The notes: generated by a model from the sequence alone, not told the origin. Counted from the stretch's first letter, positions 53,762-63,832 are shown. The stretch is 64,000 nt of DNA from an uncultured Duncaniella sp. (GCA_910589485.1 CAJUSW010000013.1:23815-87814); one strand, 5' to 3'. Made by a program: numbers and translations.

Positions 53762-53877
53762 TTAATTGCCGTTGCTGATCAAAGCCTGTGTGCCTATTTT
53801 GTCCCATTTATGGCCCCTTGAAAACAGTTGGAATAAAGGAATTTTGAGTTAACAAGTGTTAAATATAGCAGAAAAAT

Positions 53878-53908
53878 TTGGTGGGTAATAAAAAAGTCCC
53901 TACCTTTG
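53878..53908 (+). promoter_or_regulatory. Predicted tRNA-Pro promoter
   Basis: TTG (53878-53880), exactly 20 nt, then TACCTTTG (53901-53908). The tRNA begins 28 nt later. Confidence 0.7.
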
Positions 53909-53935
53909 CAACGCAAAACAAAAAAGAAGCCTAAT

Positions 53936-54009
53936 CGGGGTGTAGCTCAGTTGGTTAGAGTACGCGTCTGGGGGGCGTGAGGTCGCTAGTTCGAGTCTAG
54001 TCACCCCGA
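53936..54009 (+). tRNA. tRNA-Pro (anticodon GGG)
   Basis: The 74-nt cloverleaf has a perfect 7-bp acceptor stem CGGGGTG/CACCCCG (53936-53942 with 54002-54008) and discriminator A at 54009. The D arm is GCTC/GAGT. The anticodon loop CTGGGGG gives anticodon GGG, and the T arm contains TTCGAGT. CCA is not encoded. The 3' end is a likely attachment site for the integrase gene that follows. Confidence 0.95.
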
Positions 54010-54021
54010 CTGATTAGGAAA

Positions 54022-54056
54022 GAATCGCCTGCAACTTACATAGTTGCGGGCGATTT
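54022..54056 (+). terminator. Terminator after tRNA-Pro
   Basis: A 14-pair stem (54022-54035 with 54043-54056, two G-U pairs) with a 7-nt loop is followed by TCTAAATT. It may also lie inside the attachment region of the element. Confidence 0.65.
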
Positions 54057-54143
54057 TCTAAATTAGCCGGAACAAAAACGGAACATCGCCGAATTCCGGA
54101 ACGACCTATAAAAATTGTACAAACCCTGGCATTTCCACAAGAA

Positions 54144-55367
54144 ATGTCAAAAAAAATGTACCCTAAACAATCCCACAGTTCAGATGTGGTAGAGGAGAAG
54201 AGGGCCGTTAGTACGGTCATCAGTACGGCCGCAATCCGACAGTACACACCTCCGGTCTATAAAGAGAACGGGGCTGGAGCTTATGTAGAGTTCCACGCTT
54301 TCGATCCTGAGATCGGTAAACTCCGACGTAAGACGATTAAGATAAATCGTATTAACGGACTGTGTAAACGTCGCAAATACGCAAAAGAGATCATTGCCCG
54401 TTTAAATGATCAGCTTCAACATGGTTGGAATCCATGGATAGCGAAGGATATTGCAAACCTGATTACATTTGAGGAGGGATTAAATCGTTACGTCTCTCAT
54501 ATAGAGAAGATGATGGATGATGGTCTATATCGTAAGGAGACCTACTCAGGATACAAATCTTATGTAAAGATCCTCAAGGAGTATATATCAACGCAGAAGC
54601 CCATCTATTACATGTATCAATTCGACAGGGCTTTTTGCGTTGATTATCTCGATTGGGTGTTTATAGATAGGAACAATGGAGCGCAGACCAGGAATAACTA
54701 TCTGGGATTTCTGAGAGTATTCAGTGGGTTTCTCGTTGAAAAGGGGTATCTTAAGACGCGTCCGACAGAAGGGATTGCTCCCATCAGCAAACGGCTATAC
54801 AATAAGGAGCGTACTGTTATTCCAACAGATGTTATAAAGAAGATATCCGAGTATTGCCGGGAAAGAGAGCCGGATTTCCTGTTCGCATGCTATCTGCTCT
54901 ATTATAGTTTCATACGTCCGGTCGAGATGACGCGCCTGAGAGTGCGACATTTCAATTTAAAGCAATGCACACTGACAATCCCTGGCGAACTCAGCAAGAA
55001 TAAGAAAACGCAAACAGTTACCATCCCTAAGAAAGTGATCCAGTACGGCATCGAAATTGGGGTATTCTCGGCACCAATGGACGACTTCATCTTCTCTTAC
55101 AGGCTTAAGCCGGGGAGTGTGGAAATTGATCCAAAGCATTTCCGAGACCATTGGGAAAATGTACGTCGGGCTTTGAAGCTGAAAAAGGAATGGAAATTCT
55201 ACAGCCTCAAAGATACCGGCATCACAGAAATGTTAAAGAGGAAAATGGCCGCAATCGATGTCCGAGACCAGGCTCGCCACTCGTCTCTTGCAATAACAGA
55301 GATTTACACGGACCATAGCGATGTAGAGGCAAACAAAGACATACTCGATCATGACGGGGCTCTTTAG
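54144..55367 (+). CDS. Tyrosine-type phage integrase
   Basis: The 407-residue protein has an N-terminal Arm-type domain (about 30-100), a SAM-like core-binding domain (about 108-210) and a catalytic domain. Catalytic residues seen: Arg258 (RPVEMTRLR), a Lys near 283-287, Lys356 in YSLKDTG at the place of the usual HxxR arginine, His379 in ARHSS and Tyr388 in TEIYTDH. The Lys for Arg change recurs in Bacteroidales phage integrases, so it need not mean loss of function. It probably inserts the prophage into tRNA-Pro. Its stop overlaps the stop of the convergent tail gene by 3-4 bp. Confidence 0.9.
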   Translation: MSKKMYPKQSHSSDVVEEKRAVSTVISTAAIRQYTPPVYKENGAGAYVEFHAFDPEIGKLRRKTIKINRINGLCKRRKYAKEIIARLNDQLQHGWNPWIAKDIANLITFEEGLNRYVSHIEKMMDDGLYRKETYSGYKSYVKILKEYISTQKPIYYMYQFDRAFCVDYLDWVFIDRNNGAQTRNNYLGFLRVFSGFLVEKGYLKTRPTEGIAPISKRLYNKERTVIPTDVIKKISEYCREREPDFLFACYLLYYSFIRPVEMTRLRVRHFNLKQCTLTIPGELSKNKKTQTVTIPKKVIQYGIEIGVFSAPMDDFIFSYRLKPGSVEIDPKHFRDHWENVRRALKLKKEWKFYSLKDTGITEMLKRKMAAIDVRDQARHSSLAITEIYTDHSDVEANKDILDHDGAL

Positions 55368-57226
55368 TCCTCGATGAGCGGATAAAATTCACCTTTCAAT
55401 AACTGCGACATTCCATTTTCTGAGAATGTTGCGGTTATTTTTTCGCATATGTATCGTTTGCCGGCAATATTGAATATGGCACGAGGATTTGGAATAGAAT
55501 CAGCGAGGAAAGAGAAATTGAATTTACACAAGGGATCAATCTTGGGAAGCTGCATAACTAAGGGTGTTGAGTTTCCAGATCTTCGGATTGAGAAGTCTTT
55601 AGGATAAGAGAAGAAATCTTTCTTCCACATCGACACAAAATCGATTATAGGATATGGCATATTCCTAACAGAAGCCTCTCCTTCCACTTGTGCAAATGCG
55701 ACATATATGGTGTCGTAGTATGCTGAGCCACGTTCCTTTTCCCCTTGTTCGATGGTTTGAGCCACACGGAGTTGAGCGACATCCGTGTGTGAGAAATCAT
55801 CCTCTATGACCGATTCATTGAATTCAGATGGTGAAAGGATCATTGCGTATCCATGATCGTTGTCAGTATGATCTATGCATACGGGAACGAATTCGATTTC
55901 TTCTGAGTCATCAACATTCGGATTCATAGATCCAAAAACATTCACTGGTCTTAATTCGTAATCCTGATACTTGAAGGATTCCAATGTTAAATCAGGGATC
56001 CCGGGTGCGGCTGGAGCAGGGGACAGTCCGATTGATCGATACGTGAAATATGTGTCGACATCTTTAGCATACAGCAGACAGAAAGCCGGGTATCCATTGT
56101 TCGGAACGCCCACATTCGGGCGTCCGGAAGATCCATCTTTAGGAATGCCGTATAAGTTATCGACATGGAATGTGTTACCTGTCCAATATGCAGATGGATA
56201 AGGATTCATTTGAAGTAGTTCGCTCATAGTGTCGTATCGCACGATCTCTTTTTCCGGCCATGATTCCATCATCCAACTGCAATCGTAATAATTGGATAGT
56301 TGATGCCCACTATCTTTATATACAATGTTCTTAACACCGATATAATCGCAAGAGGAATTACCCTCTTTGGAGACCTTCACATTATAGCTGTCGACAACAG
56401 ATGTAATTTGTACTTCCGGAAGCTTATCTATTACAGATTTAGAAAAACTGAACGATACCGTTTTAGCCCGGTGGTCAAAATCAAACTCACAAGCCATGAA
56501 CAACTCAAGTTTCTCAAAAAACTCTGAGACGGTCCAAGATGGCAGTGCTTTTGCATACTGGGGTATATCCCAAGCCGCAGGAAGAGTATTGCATATTATG
56601 AGATGACTGAAGGGACTATTTTCCCATTCCGAGAAATCGTATTCATATCCAATCGCAGAGCATATATTCTTAGTAATAAACAACAGGAAAGGTTGCCAAG
56701 ATAGCTTAGTAGTTTCTGGGCTCCATTTCCAAAATATTTCACCGTTCCTGTCGACTTGATTTTGAATAGGGGTCGGATGAGCAGTATTGACCCATGGGAA
56801 AGCGACAGCATTTGATCTTCTAAGAGCATCGGCTGGAAGAATTTCGTTTGGAGCATATTCCGGCCATTCTCCCAGATCAAGTTGATTTATATAGATATCA
56901 TCAAGAGAGGAGTTCACTATCTGTTCGCAACGGCCTTCAGAGAATTGAGCCTTAACATCCGCATTGTCAAGATCTGTGATCTGAAGAGTACCGAACAGAG
57001 AAACCCCTTTATCAATGATAGAACATTCATACAGAAGTTTCCTCTTTGAGACATCCATTCTGTTAATGTAACCGAATATGTCCCGGTTCTGAGGGCAATC
57101 ATTCAGAGGGAAAGTGAGAGCAAGGGTATAACCATCGCGACCTAAGAATAAACGGTTCTCCACAATGTACTCAAAACTGGAGCCGGCCTTAAGAACCGCA
57201 GGCTTATCATTGATGTAGATAATCAT
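55364..57226 (-). CDS. Phage tail-associated protein (probable distal tail / hub)
   Basis: The 620-residue protein follows the tape-measure gene with a 4-bp overlap, the position of distal-tail or baseplate hub proteins. The N-terminus (MIIYINDKPAVLKAGSSFEYIVENRLFLG) starts a beta-rich domain; no membrane segments or enzyme motif are seen. It ends the late operon next to int. Function is inferred from position. Confidence 0.65.
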   Translation of the reverse strand: MIIYINDKPAVLKAGSSFEYIVENRLFLGRDGYTLALTFPLNDCPQNRDIFGYINRMDVSKRKLLYECSIIDKGVSLFGTLQITDLDNADVKAQFSEGRCEQIVNSSLDDIYINQLDLGEWPEYAPNEILPADALRRSNAVAFPWVNTAHPTPIQNQVDRNGEIFWKWSPETTKLSWQPFLLFITKNICSAIGYEYDFSEWENSPFSHLIICNTLPAAWDIPQYAKALPSWTVSEFFEKLELFMACEFDFDHRAKTVSFSFSKSVIDKLPEVQITSVVDSYNVKVSKEGNSSCDYIGVKNIVYKDSGHQLSNYYDCSWMMESWPEKEIVRYDTMSELLQMNPYPSAYWTGNTFHVDNLYGIPKDGSSGRPNVGVPNNGYPAFCLLYAKDVDTYFTYRSIGLSPAPAAPGIPDLTLESFKYQDYELRPVNVFGSMNPNVDDSEEIEFVPVCIDHTDNDHGYAMILSPSEFNESVIEDDFSHTDVAQLRVAQTIEQGEKERGSAYYDTIYVAFAQVEGEASVRNMPYPIIDFVSMWKKDFFSYPKDFSIRRSGNSTPLVMQLPKIDPLCKFNFSFLADSIPNPRAIFNIAGKRYICEKITATFSENGMSQLLKGEFYPLIED

Positions 57227-60200
57227 TTCTTGTATTTTTTAGGTGTCACGTTATTGATGAGTCGAGAGTATTCGTCCTGAGCCTGTTTGATGCCATGATC
57301 TCCAGTAACAGTATTGACAGTAACAAATGGCTCATCGAGCCGATCGTTTAGCCTTGATATGACTTCGGTACTGTTAAGAACGGATGCTATGAGTGCGGCT
57401 GATGAAGCATCACCTTCTGTTAAACGTGCGATGGTCACCGGAGCTGTAATAGAACGAGATACATCATCCCCCTTAAGGGAGCCAAAAGTATTTGTACGTT
57501 GTGCGTAATCAAGCGCGTCAATCAGAGGACGAGCGACAGGATTAGCGAGTAATTTCTGAGAGGCTACCCATTCTCCAGCATGAACAATTCCTGCCGGCTC
57601 GTATTTAGAACCTTTTTTGGTAAAACCTCCTTCCGCATAACCTTCTGCCTCGGCGGCTTGCTGTTGTTTCTTCAACAGTGCAACTTGCACGAGACCATTG
57701 GCAGTGGCGAGTCCGGCCAAGGTAGGAGCAAGCCATAACGCCATTGGGAAACCGGCCTGGAGACCGGCACCATAAGCTGCTAATGCGTTTTGAGCAGTTT
57801 GAGCTATTGCAGTTATTACCTTTATGTTAAACTCTTTACGGGTTGCCTCTTTTTTTAATCTTGCGATTTCTTCTTCTTTCTTCTTTTCGAGTTTAGCAGT
57901 CTTATAGCTGTTACCTTGTGCAAGTTCGATCTCCTTGTCGTAGCGTCTTTGAACATTGGCAATTTCAATCCTGGCTTGAGCCTCGGCAAATTGTCCGTAC
58001 ATCTCAAGACCTGCGCTCATGACGGCGAATGTGGCTTGAGCGACACTCCCGATATCCTCAAAACTGATTTTGCCGGTCTCAGCAATTCCGGCAAAAAGAG
58101 TCTGCCAGGCCGTACCAAGATCAAAAAGCATACGGGTCTGTTCATCGAGGCCACTACGGATGTCCTCGAACATAAGATCCGCATAGTGTTTGGTGACATT
58201 TCGCCTTGCTTGATGATATTGTTCATCAGTCATCAATCCCTGATCATATAAAGACTGGATGCGATCAAACTCTGTTAGTTTCTCATCATTCTGAGCCTGA
58301 CGTCTGCCTTTCATCTGATCGCCTGAGGAACGATAATCTATCTTACCATCTTCAGAAGAGAACATTTCAGAGGAATATTTCTGCCTGATCTGAGCCAATA
58401 TGCGCTGATATTCCTCTTCCTTGACAATTCCGCGCTGATGAAGACCATCAAGGATTTTGACTTCAAGATCGCGACGCTTGGAAAGTGTCAGATAAGAATA
58501 GTTCGTGCGCCATTCCTCTAATTTCTCGAGATAAGATTTTCGTTTAGCAAGAATGGCCGAAGCATTTTCATCCTCAATCTGACGTTCGTATTGAAGATAT
58601 TCTTCAGAACCTTTCTTATACAGGTCGCGGAATTTGGTGAGATACCTGATTCGGAGCTGATGAATGGCCTCCTGTTGAGCATAGGCATCCCCGTAAAAAT
58701 CACTATCCGGATTGTAGAATAGCAGATTATAGGCATCCTGGTTCTCTTTCATCTCACGTTTAAGTTTATCGATGTTGGATTTTGCCCTGGCATCGGAAAA
58801 CTTCTTGTCAAGTTCAGCCCTTTTCAAGAGCAGTGCCTGATAATCTTCATCATATTTAAGGAGGAGAGCTTTGTTTTCCTTGGATTCATTCTGATAGAGA
58901 TTATTATAGATGGCGATACGATCCTGAACATATTTCATATCAAGACGCTCTTTTTCGGCGATATAATCTTCATAGGTACGGTCACCTGTGGAATATGCCA
59001 TGATATTATCCGCCGAGCCGGACTCCCATAGGCCTTTGGCCCGATCCATCGCAGCTTTATAAGATTCGTTCGCCTTTGCCAATTCACGCTTCGCATCGGC
59101 GAGTGCTTTTTTCGCCTCCTTTTTTATTTCTTTGGCAGAATGATACATTCCACCATTAGCGAGATCTGATTTATCATCATTCGTCGAAGATTCAGAACTA
59201 TCTTTTAATTCCGCCTTTTGAAGCTCGATACCATAGGCATCAAGAATACGTTGTTCCTTGCGAACTATAGACATGTATTTAGATTCGGCACTTTTCAATA
59301 CCGAAGCCAGATGGGAGGTATTATCCGCTCCGGTATTACCAACCATACCCCAAGATGTAGTATATTGGATGCCTTTACCCGAGCTGAAAGACGCAACCGC
59401 TTTATCATAATTGGTTTGAGCTGATGTAAGCTCAATTTTAGCTTCCGCCTTTTCTTTACCAATATCCGACAATTTACTTTTTGCCCCTTCAAGTTCATAT
59501 TGGCGTGTAAGCGATGTAAGGTAATCATCAAGAGCTTTCTTATTTGCCTTATATTTTCCGGTAGTCTCGTCCAGTTGCCCGTTATAGTCAGGGATTATGT
59601 CGTTCAATCTTGCAATGGCTTTATGCCTTTCAGCCAACGAAAGAGTTTCGTTATTTGCAGCATCCAAAAGGAGATCGAGAGATACACGCTCTTCACCGAC
59701 TTTTTTTATGGCTTCCTTTCTGACTTTATCAACGACTCGAGCCTCTTCCTCCAGTCGTTTCATATTTCTATACACTATCATTATGGCAGAGGCCAATGCA
59801 AGAATCAAGCCTGTCCAAGAAGCGAATGACATTCCGGCCATTGCGGCTCGCCATCTCTGTTGCATTGCATAGTTTACTTGGAGACCGTTAGTAAAATATT
59901 GGACAGCATTTGTGACAGCCGCAATGGCGGTACGCCCTATAGCGAGGACTCCTGACATTTTGGATTGAACAGTGTGCCATAGCGCAGTAGCTTTAGAAGC
60001 GAGTAAAGTTTTGGTGGCAGTAAGATCGAGTAGTGCGTTGTGAACCACAATCGCACTACGATAAATGACATAGGCACTGACAAGAGAAGCAATTTCTCCT
60101 CTGTATTTTCCTGTAAAAGTAATGATGGCCATGAGCGACTGCATTACAGCGGAAGAGGAGGATATAAAATGGACCATCAGAGGCGACAGTACCTCACCTA

Positions 60201-61611
60201 ACTCAACAGAAATATTATGAAGTCTGTTCTTTGCCTTATCAAGTGAGGCTTGAACGGTATTATTGAAAATAGAATATTCGTTGAGTGTAGAAGTTCCTTT
60301 CTTGAAAGAGTCGTTAGCTTCATCAATACGAGAACGAAGGACATTAACTTTTTGAGCTGCGCTACCAAGGACAGCGGACATGCGGGCCCCGTCAAGTTGA
60401 AGATCCTCAAATAGCGGGGCAAGAGCCATCATTCCTGCACCATCTTTCCCACCTCCAAGTTTGTTTATGGCTTCGAGGAATGTCAAAAAACCTTGAGTAG
60501 TATCCTTACGGAGAGTGTCTGTAAACTTCTTCACATCCAATCCCAATGCTTGAGCTATCTCTTTTGGTTTTTGGAACAGTTTCATTATAGATTGTGAAAC
60601 TGCTGTTGCAGACATCTCAACATTCAGACCAAGGGCATCCATAGTAGCACCGAAAGCCATAATCTGCGGTACAGTCATATTGGCTTGAGCACCTACACCT
60701 GCCAGGCGTTTAGTGAACTCAACTATATACGGAGCTGAAGCCGTACAGCTCTGAGATAAATCGTTTACGACTGAAGACACTTTCAACATAGAATCGTAAG
60801 TGCCATATTTCTGTTCAATATTGAAGATATCTGTGATTTTCGATATTTCAAGAGTTGCCCCATCACCAAGTTCGTCAAGAGCGACATTGATTATGTCAGC
60901 TGCATTGACGAACTCCAACACATCCTTTTTTGAAGATTTACCAAGACGGCCAGCCTCTTGAGCAAGTTTATTGAGTTGCTCGCGGGATGACCTTGTATCA
61001 ATTTTCTTGAATTCATTGTTTAGGTTTCTGACTGACGCTTCCGACATACCTGTAAACTTACGTGTATTCGCGATTTCCTCCTCCATGGAAGCGAAGTCAT
61101 TGACGTAACTCCGAAGCGTGGTCAACAGGGTCTGATAACCAGCCACAACGGCCGCAACGGCCTGCCCGCACTGAAACCACCATTTTGTGAAACGTTGCCA
61201 TAGAGACTCTTGGCCTTGTACCTGCGTTTTGAGTTGCTTCAGTTGTGCCTGTAGTTGTTGGATTTTCTCGATATGAGATTGCCATGTGGCTGTCCCCGGA
61301 GTCATATCCTTCAACTGGCGGTTTAAAGTGCGGAGAGCCTTTTCCAGTTGGCGTGGGGTCGCGCGGTCAAGATTGGTCAGAGCTTTAGAGACACCCTCGG
61401 TAGCCGAGCGCATCTCATCAAGTTGTTTACGGTAAGTACGGAGTTGTTTTTCTGCCTGTTGAATATGCTTTGGGTCAGCTCCTGCAGCCTGCATCTTCTT
61501 GATAGAAGCTTCAGTCGACTTAATTTTTTCCTCAAGGTCAGATAACACCTGTTTGGCTTGAGCGCCGTTGACATTCAGGGTGACGGTTGCTGTATCTTTT
61601 ATGCCACTCAT
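57223..61611 (-). CDS. Phage tail tape measure protein
   Basis: I choose the ATG at 61611 (MSGIKDTATVTLNVNG) over the one at 61635; both give an open frame. The product has 1462 residues. It opens with a long coiled coil (about 15-140) and has the TP901-type tape-measure core (about 190-480, with NTRKFTGMSEASV). Hydrophobic segments follow (about 490-650), then a long helical part with charged repeats. Near the C-terminus is YAEGGFTKKGSKYEPAGIVHAGEWVA, a motif common in tail length proteins. It sets tail length. The small tail genes normally upstream are missing. Confidence 0.87.
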   Translation of the reverse strand: MSGIKDTATVTLNVNGAQAKQVLSDLEEKIKSTEASIKKMQAAGADPKHIQQAEKQLRTYRKQLDEMRSATEGVSKALTNLDRATPRQLEKALRTLNRQLKDMTPGTATWQSHIEKIQQLQAQLKQLKTQVQGQESLWQRFTKWWFQCGQAVAAVVAGYQTLLTTLRSYVNDFASMEEEIANTRKFTGMSEASVRNLNNEFKKIDTRSSREQLNKLAQEAGRLGKSSKKDVLEFVNAADIINVALDELGDGATLEISKITDIFNIEQKYGTYDSMLKVSSVVNDLSQSCTASAPYIVEFTKRLAGVGAQANMTVPQIMAFGATMDALGLNVEMSATAVSQSIMKLFQKPKEIAQALGLDVKKFTDTLRKDTTQGFLTFLEAINKLGGGKDGAGMMALAPLFEDLQLDGARMSAVLGSAAQKVNVLRSRIDEANDSFKKGTSTLNEYSIFNNTVQASLDKAKNRLHNISVELGEVLSPLMVHFISSSSAVMQSLMAIITFTGKYRGEIASLVSAYVIYRSAIVVHNALLDLTATKTLLASKATALWHTVQSKMSGVLAIGRTAIAAVTNAVQYFTNGLQVNYAMQQRWRAAMAGMSFASWTGLILALASAIMIVYRNMKRLEEEARVVDKVRKEAIKKVGEERVSLDLLLDAANNETLSLAERHKAIARLNDIIPDYNGQLDETTGKYKANKKALDDYLTSLTRQYELEGAKSKLSDIGKEKAEAKIELTSAQTNYDKAVASFSSGKGIQYTTSWGMVGNTGADNTSHLASVLKSAESKYMSIVRKEQRILDAYGIELQKAELKDSSESSTNDDKSDLANGGMYHSAKEIKKEAKKALADAKRELAKANESYKAAMDRAKGLWESGSADNIMAYSTGDRTYEDYIAEKERLDMKYVQDRIAIYNNLYQNESKENKALLLKYDEDYQALLLKRAELDKKFSDARAKSNIDKLKREMKENQDAYNLLFYNPDSDFYGDAYAQQEAIHQLRIRYLTKFRDLYKKGSEEYLQYERQIEDENASAILAKRKSYLEKLEEWRTNYSYLTLSKRRDLEVKILDGLHQRGIVKEEEYQRILAQIRQKYSSEMFSSEDGKIDYRSSGDQMKGRRQAQNDEKLTEFDRIQSLYDQGLMTDEQYHQARRNVTKHYADLMFEDIRSGLDEQTRMLFDLGTAWQTLFAGIAETGKISFEDIGSVAQATFAVMSAGLEMYGQFAEAQARIEIANVQRRYDKEIELAQGNSYKTAKLEKKKEEEIARLKKEATRKEFNIKVITAIAQTAQNALAAYGAGLQAGFPMALWLAPTLAGLATANGLVQVALLKKQQQAAEAEGYAEGGFTKKGSKYEPAGIVHAGEWVASQKLLANPVARPLIDALDYAQRTNTFGSLKGDDVSRSITAPVTIARLTEGDASSAALIASVLNSTEVISRLNDRLDEPFVTVNTVTGDHGIKQAQDEYSRLINNVTPKKYKK

Positions 61612-62852
61612 AGTTTGGAGAGAGATTTTTGGCAAAAGTCAGCAAATCATGCGAGGCGCTAAAAGACAAAGAAAGACAGCCAAAACAGGGTGTTTTCATA
61701 GACCGTAAAGCTTTGACAGTCAAAAGGTGTTCAAAGGATTATAGCAAGCATTTTTGACGAAAAATTTCAATTTTCCAGCGGTCGAAAATGCAAAACGCTG
61801 TTTTTCAGCGTTCAAGGGGTTTCAAAAGGGGAAAACTCCCCTTTTGCCCGTCGGGAGACCCCCCGCCCGCCCTATGGAGCGAGAGCCTCCCGCCCTCTCA
61901 GCGAGGTTCGGAATATGCAGGATAGGGGGGAGCGTAGAGGGTGGGGCAAGGGAGTGAGACAGGCAGACCGAGGGAATGACCGCGACCACCTGCCCCAAAC
62001 ATCACAACCACGGCATAAGACACCGCACCAAAGGCCAACGCACGGTAACGCGACAGCCATGCGTGAGCCATCGAGGATAGGAAGATGAGCGAGAGTGTGG
62101 GTGTCTACCGCTCTGCCCCCTTGTGGGGCGTTAGGCTCGGGGCATTTGTAAGTGGAACGCATAGGGAGGGACGGTAAAGCGCAGATAAGGCTGGAGGGAG
62201 AACAGGAGATGTCGATGTATCACCCGAAAAGACACACAACCAAAATACTTACCTGAATGGCGATAAGAGAGGTGACAGAGTGGCGTGTCATGGGTAGCGA
62301 AGCTCCTATGACATGCCCTCTAAAGCCTATCCGCCAATGCAGGTGTGTATTTTGATTGAATGTCCGGGTGAAACTTCGTGGCTGAGGAACGAGGCCAAAT
62401 CTCTTGTTCGAGCGATAGCCCTGCACTTTACCATGCCGACCGGCAGTGTTCCACTGCTTGCCCCGAGGGGTTCGGGGTGGGATAGACCTTCCGCTCTCCC
62501 CGCAGGGGGTATAATGACGCTCGGAGAGGTGTCGAGGGTGTGGCGTGAAGCGTAGAGTGGTAGATGGGCCAGAGCGTTAGGGAAGGAGTGAGTGTGAAAG
62601 AGTAATGCTGTGTTGTAGCATAATAGTGTGAAAGAAGAACCAGGAGTGCAGGCGTAACACCCCACGAGAACCGGAATGCAATGCAGGTCTCGTGGGGATG
62701 TGGAGACGGAAAGACGCAGGGCTGATGTCACTCTATGGAGCGTTAAGCAACACCGCAACACTCTTTCTCGCAGAAACTCTCTCCTGATCTTACGCTCCCA
62801 TCAACCGCTCGGAGCGACAGTGCCACACCCTCGACTCCTCTCGAATGTCATT
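61612..62852. other. Hairpin-dense region without a convincing gene, between prophage and second recombinase
   Basis: No open frame here has convincing protein-like sequence. Perfect or G-U-paired hairpins are frequent: 61794-61812, 61823-61846 (9-bp stem), 62113-62127, 62282-62317 (13 pairs, two G-U), 62443-62457, 62461-62477 and 62660-62697 (10-bp stem, 18-nt loop). The part from about 61850 is GC-rich, unlike the tail genes. The make-up resembles non-coding stretches of Bacteroidales integrative elements, possibly with an oriT or a large structured RNA. That is inference. Confidence 0.5.
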
Positions 62853-63764
62853 TCATTCGCCAGCGGAAGTATCGCCAAACACATGCTTTATCACCTTCCG
62901 GTTGGCTTTATGGACAATGCGGTTGTCGCGGTCGAGGTATATCTCCGTCACCTTGCTTCCGTGGCTGTGGCCGAGGGCCTGACTGATCACATCCTTGCTG
63001 ATGTCGCATTTATTGTAGGCGATGCTCGCCCATGTGTGACGTGCCCAGTAGCTCGTTATCGCGGGCATACCGGGAATCATGGACGCGATCTTCTGGAGAT
63101 TGGCGTTGAGACGTGCGGTGTACTGGCGGTAGTCCTTAACATTGTCAAGCATGTAGAGCAACTGCCCTTTGCCACGCAACCGGCGGATGATTGCCAATGC
63201 TTCCGGCTCCACTTTCACTTCCAGCAGTGCCCCGGTCTTACTACGGCGATAGCGGATGTAACTGCCCTCCATAGCCTTGATGTGGCATAGGTCAACGAGG
63301 TTGATGCCACGGAGCATGAAGATGAGCAGGAATGCATCGCGGTATTTGGCTTGCCATTCGGGAAGCTCAACATTGGCCAATTTGCGGAGCTGAGCTACGG
63401 TAAGCGACCGCTTGCGTGTGGCCTCCGGGCGGATCTTGAAACGACGGAAAGGATTACGTGTCACCAACTCGTCATCGAGGGCCACATAATAGACCGTGCG
63501 TATGTTGCGCAGGTGGACGTTGCGCGAGTTGCGGCTCGGCATTGTCTCGGCCATCCACCCCTCGAAGCTCTGTAGCCATTCCACCGTCATTCCCTCGATA
63601 GGGAAACACTCGAAGTCCGGTTGGAACCGCTCTACTTTCCTTAATGTCTGCTGATAGAGGTCCTTGGTGCGCCCATGTTTAGAGTCAACCACCTTACGGA
63701 AGAGAGGCGCCAACAATGGTAGGTGTCCGGATTTACCGAACAGAGATTTAAAAATATTTGCCAT
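62853..63764 (-). CDS. Second tyrosine recombinase (short form)
   Basis: The 303-residue protein has a SAM-like core-binding domain (about 10-105) and a catalytic domain with Arg152 (LRGINLVDL), Lys176 (RSKTG), Arg242 in YWARHTW, His266 in LGHSHGS and nucleophile Tyr276 in TEIYLD. The first His of the HxxR box is Tyr239 here, a common variant. Its length fits Bacteroidales invertases/integrases of mobile elements and phase-variation loci. It lacks the Arm domain of the first integrase, so it belongs to a different element. What it recombines cannot be told. Confidence 0.88.
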   Translation of the reverse strand: MANIFKSLFGKSGHLPLLAPLFRKVVDSKHGRTKDLYQQTLRKVERFQPDFECFPIEGMTVEWLQSFEGWMAETMPSRNSRNVHLRNIRTVYYVALDDELVTRNPFRRFKIRPEATRKRSLTVAQLRKLANVELPEWQAKYRDAFLLIFMLRGINLVDLCHIKAMEGSYIRYRRSKTGALLEVKVEPEALAIIRRLRGKGQLLYMLDNVKDYRQYTARLNANLQKIASMIPGMPAITSYWARHTWASIAYNKCDISKDVISQALGHSHGSKVTEIYLDRDNRIVHKANRKVIKHVFGDTSAGE

Positions 63765-63801
63765 ATCACTTAATTTTTTGGTGAAACGGCAATATAGTTA
63801 A

Positions 63802-63832
63802 AACGCCTTTCGCATTGTGTACGAAAGGCGTT
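63802..63832. repeat. Hairpin upstream of the second recombinase
   Basis: AACGCCTTTCG (63802-63812) and CGAAAGGCGTT (63822-63832) form a perfect 11-bp stem with a 9-nt loop, 38 bp upstream of the recombinase start. It could be a recombinase binding site, an operator or a terminator. Confidence 0.6.

Larger units (their letters stand above)
54010..61640. mobile_element. Partial prophage at tRNA-Pro (integrase plus tail genes)
   Basis: A tyrosine integrase beside the 3' end of tRNA-Pro is followed by two tail genes read towards it, all more AT-rich than the flanking host genes. The arrangement is that of a Bacteroidales temperate phage whose late operon ends next to int. No capsid, terminase, lysis or repressor gene is visible, and the module ends at about 61.6 kb. 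I found no second copy of the tRNA 3' end within the window. Confidence 0.65.

Noticed and set aside
61872..62162. A 96-residue minus-strand open frame in the gene-poor stretch
   Set aside because: Composition is Cys/Arg/Pro-rich without domains, and it covers hairpins; probably spurious.
62327..62761. A 144-residue minus-strand open frame
   Set aside because: No recognisable domain, covers several hairpins, no plausible signal or promoter.
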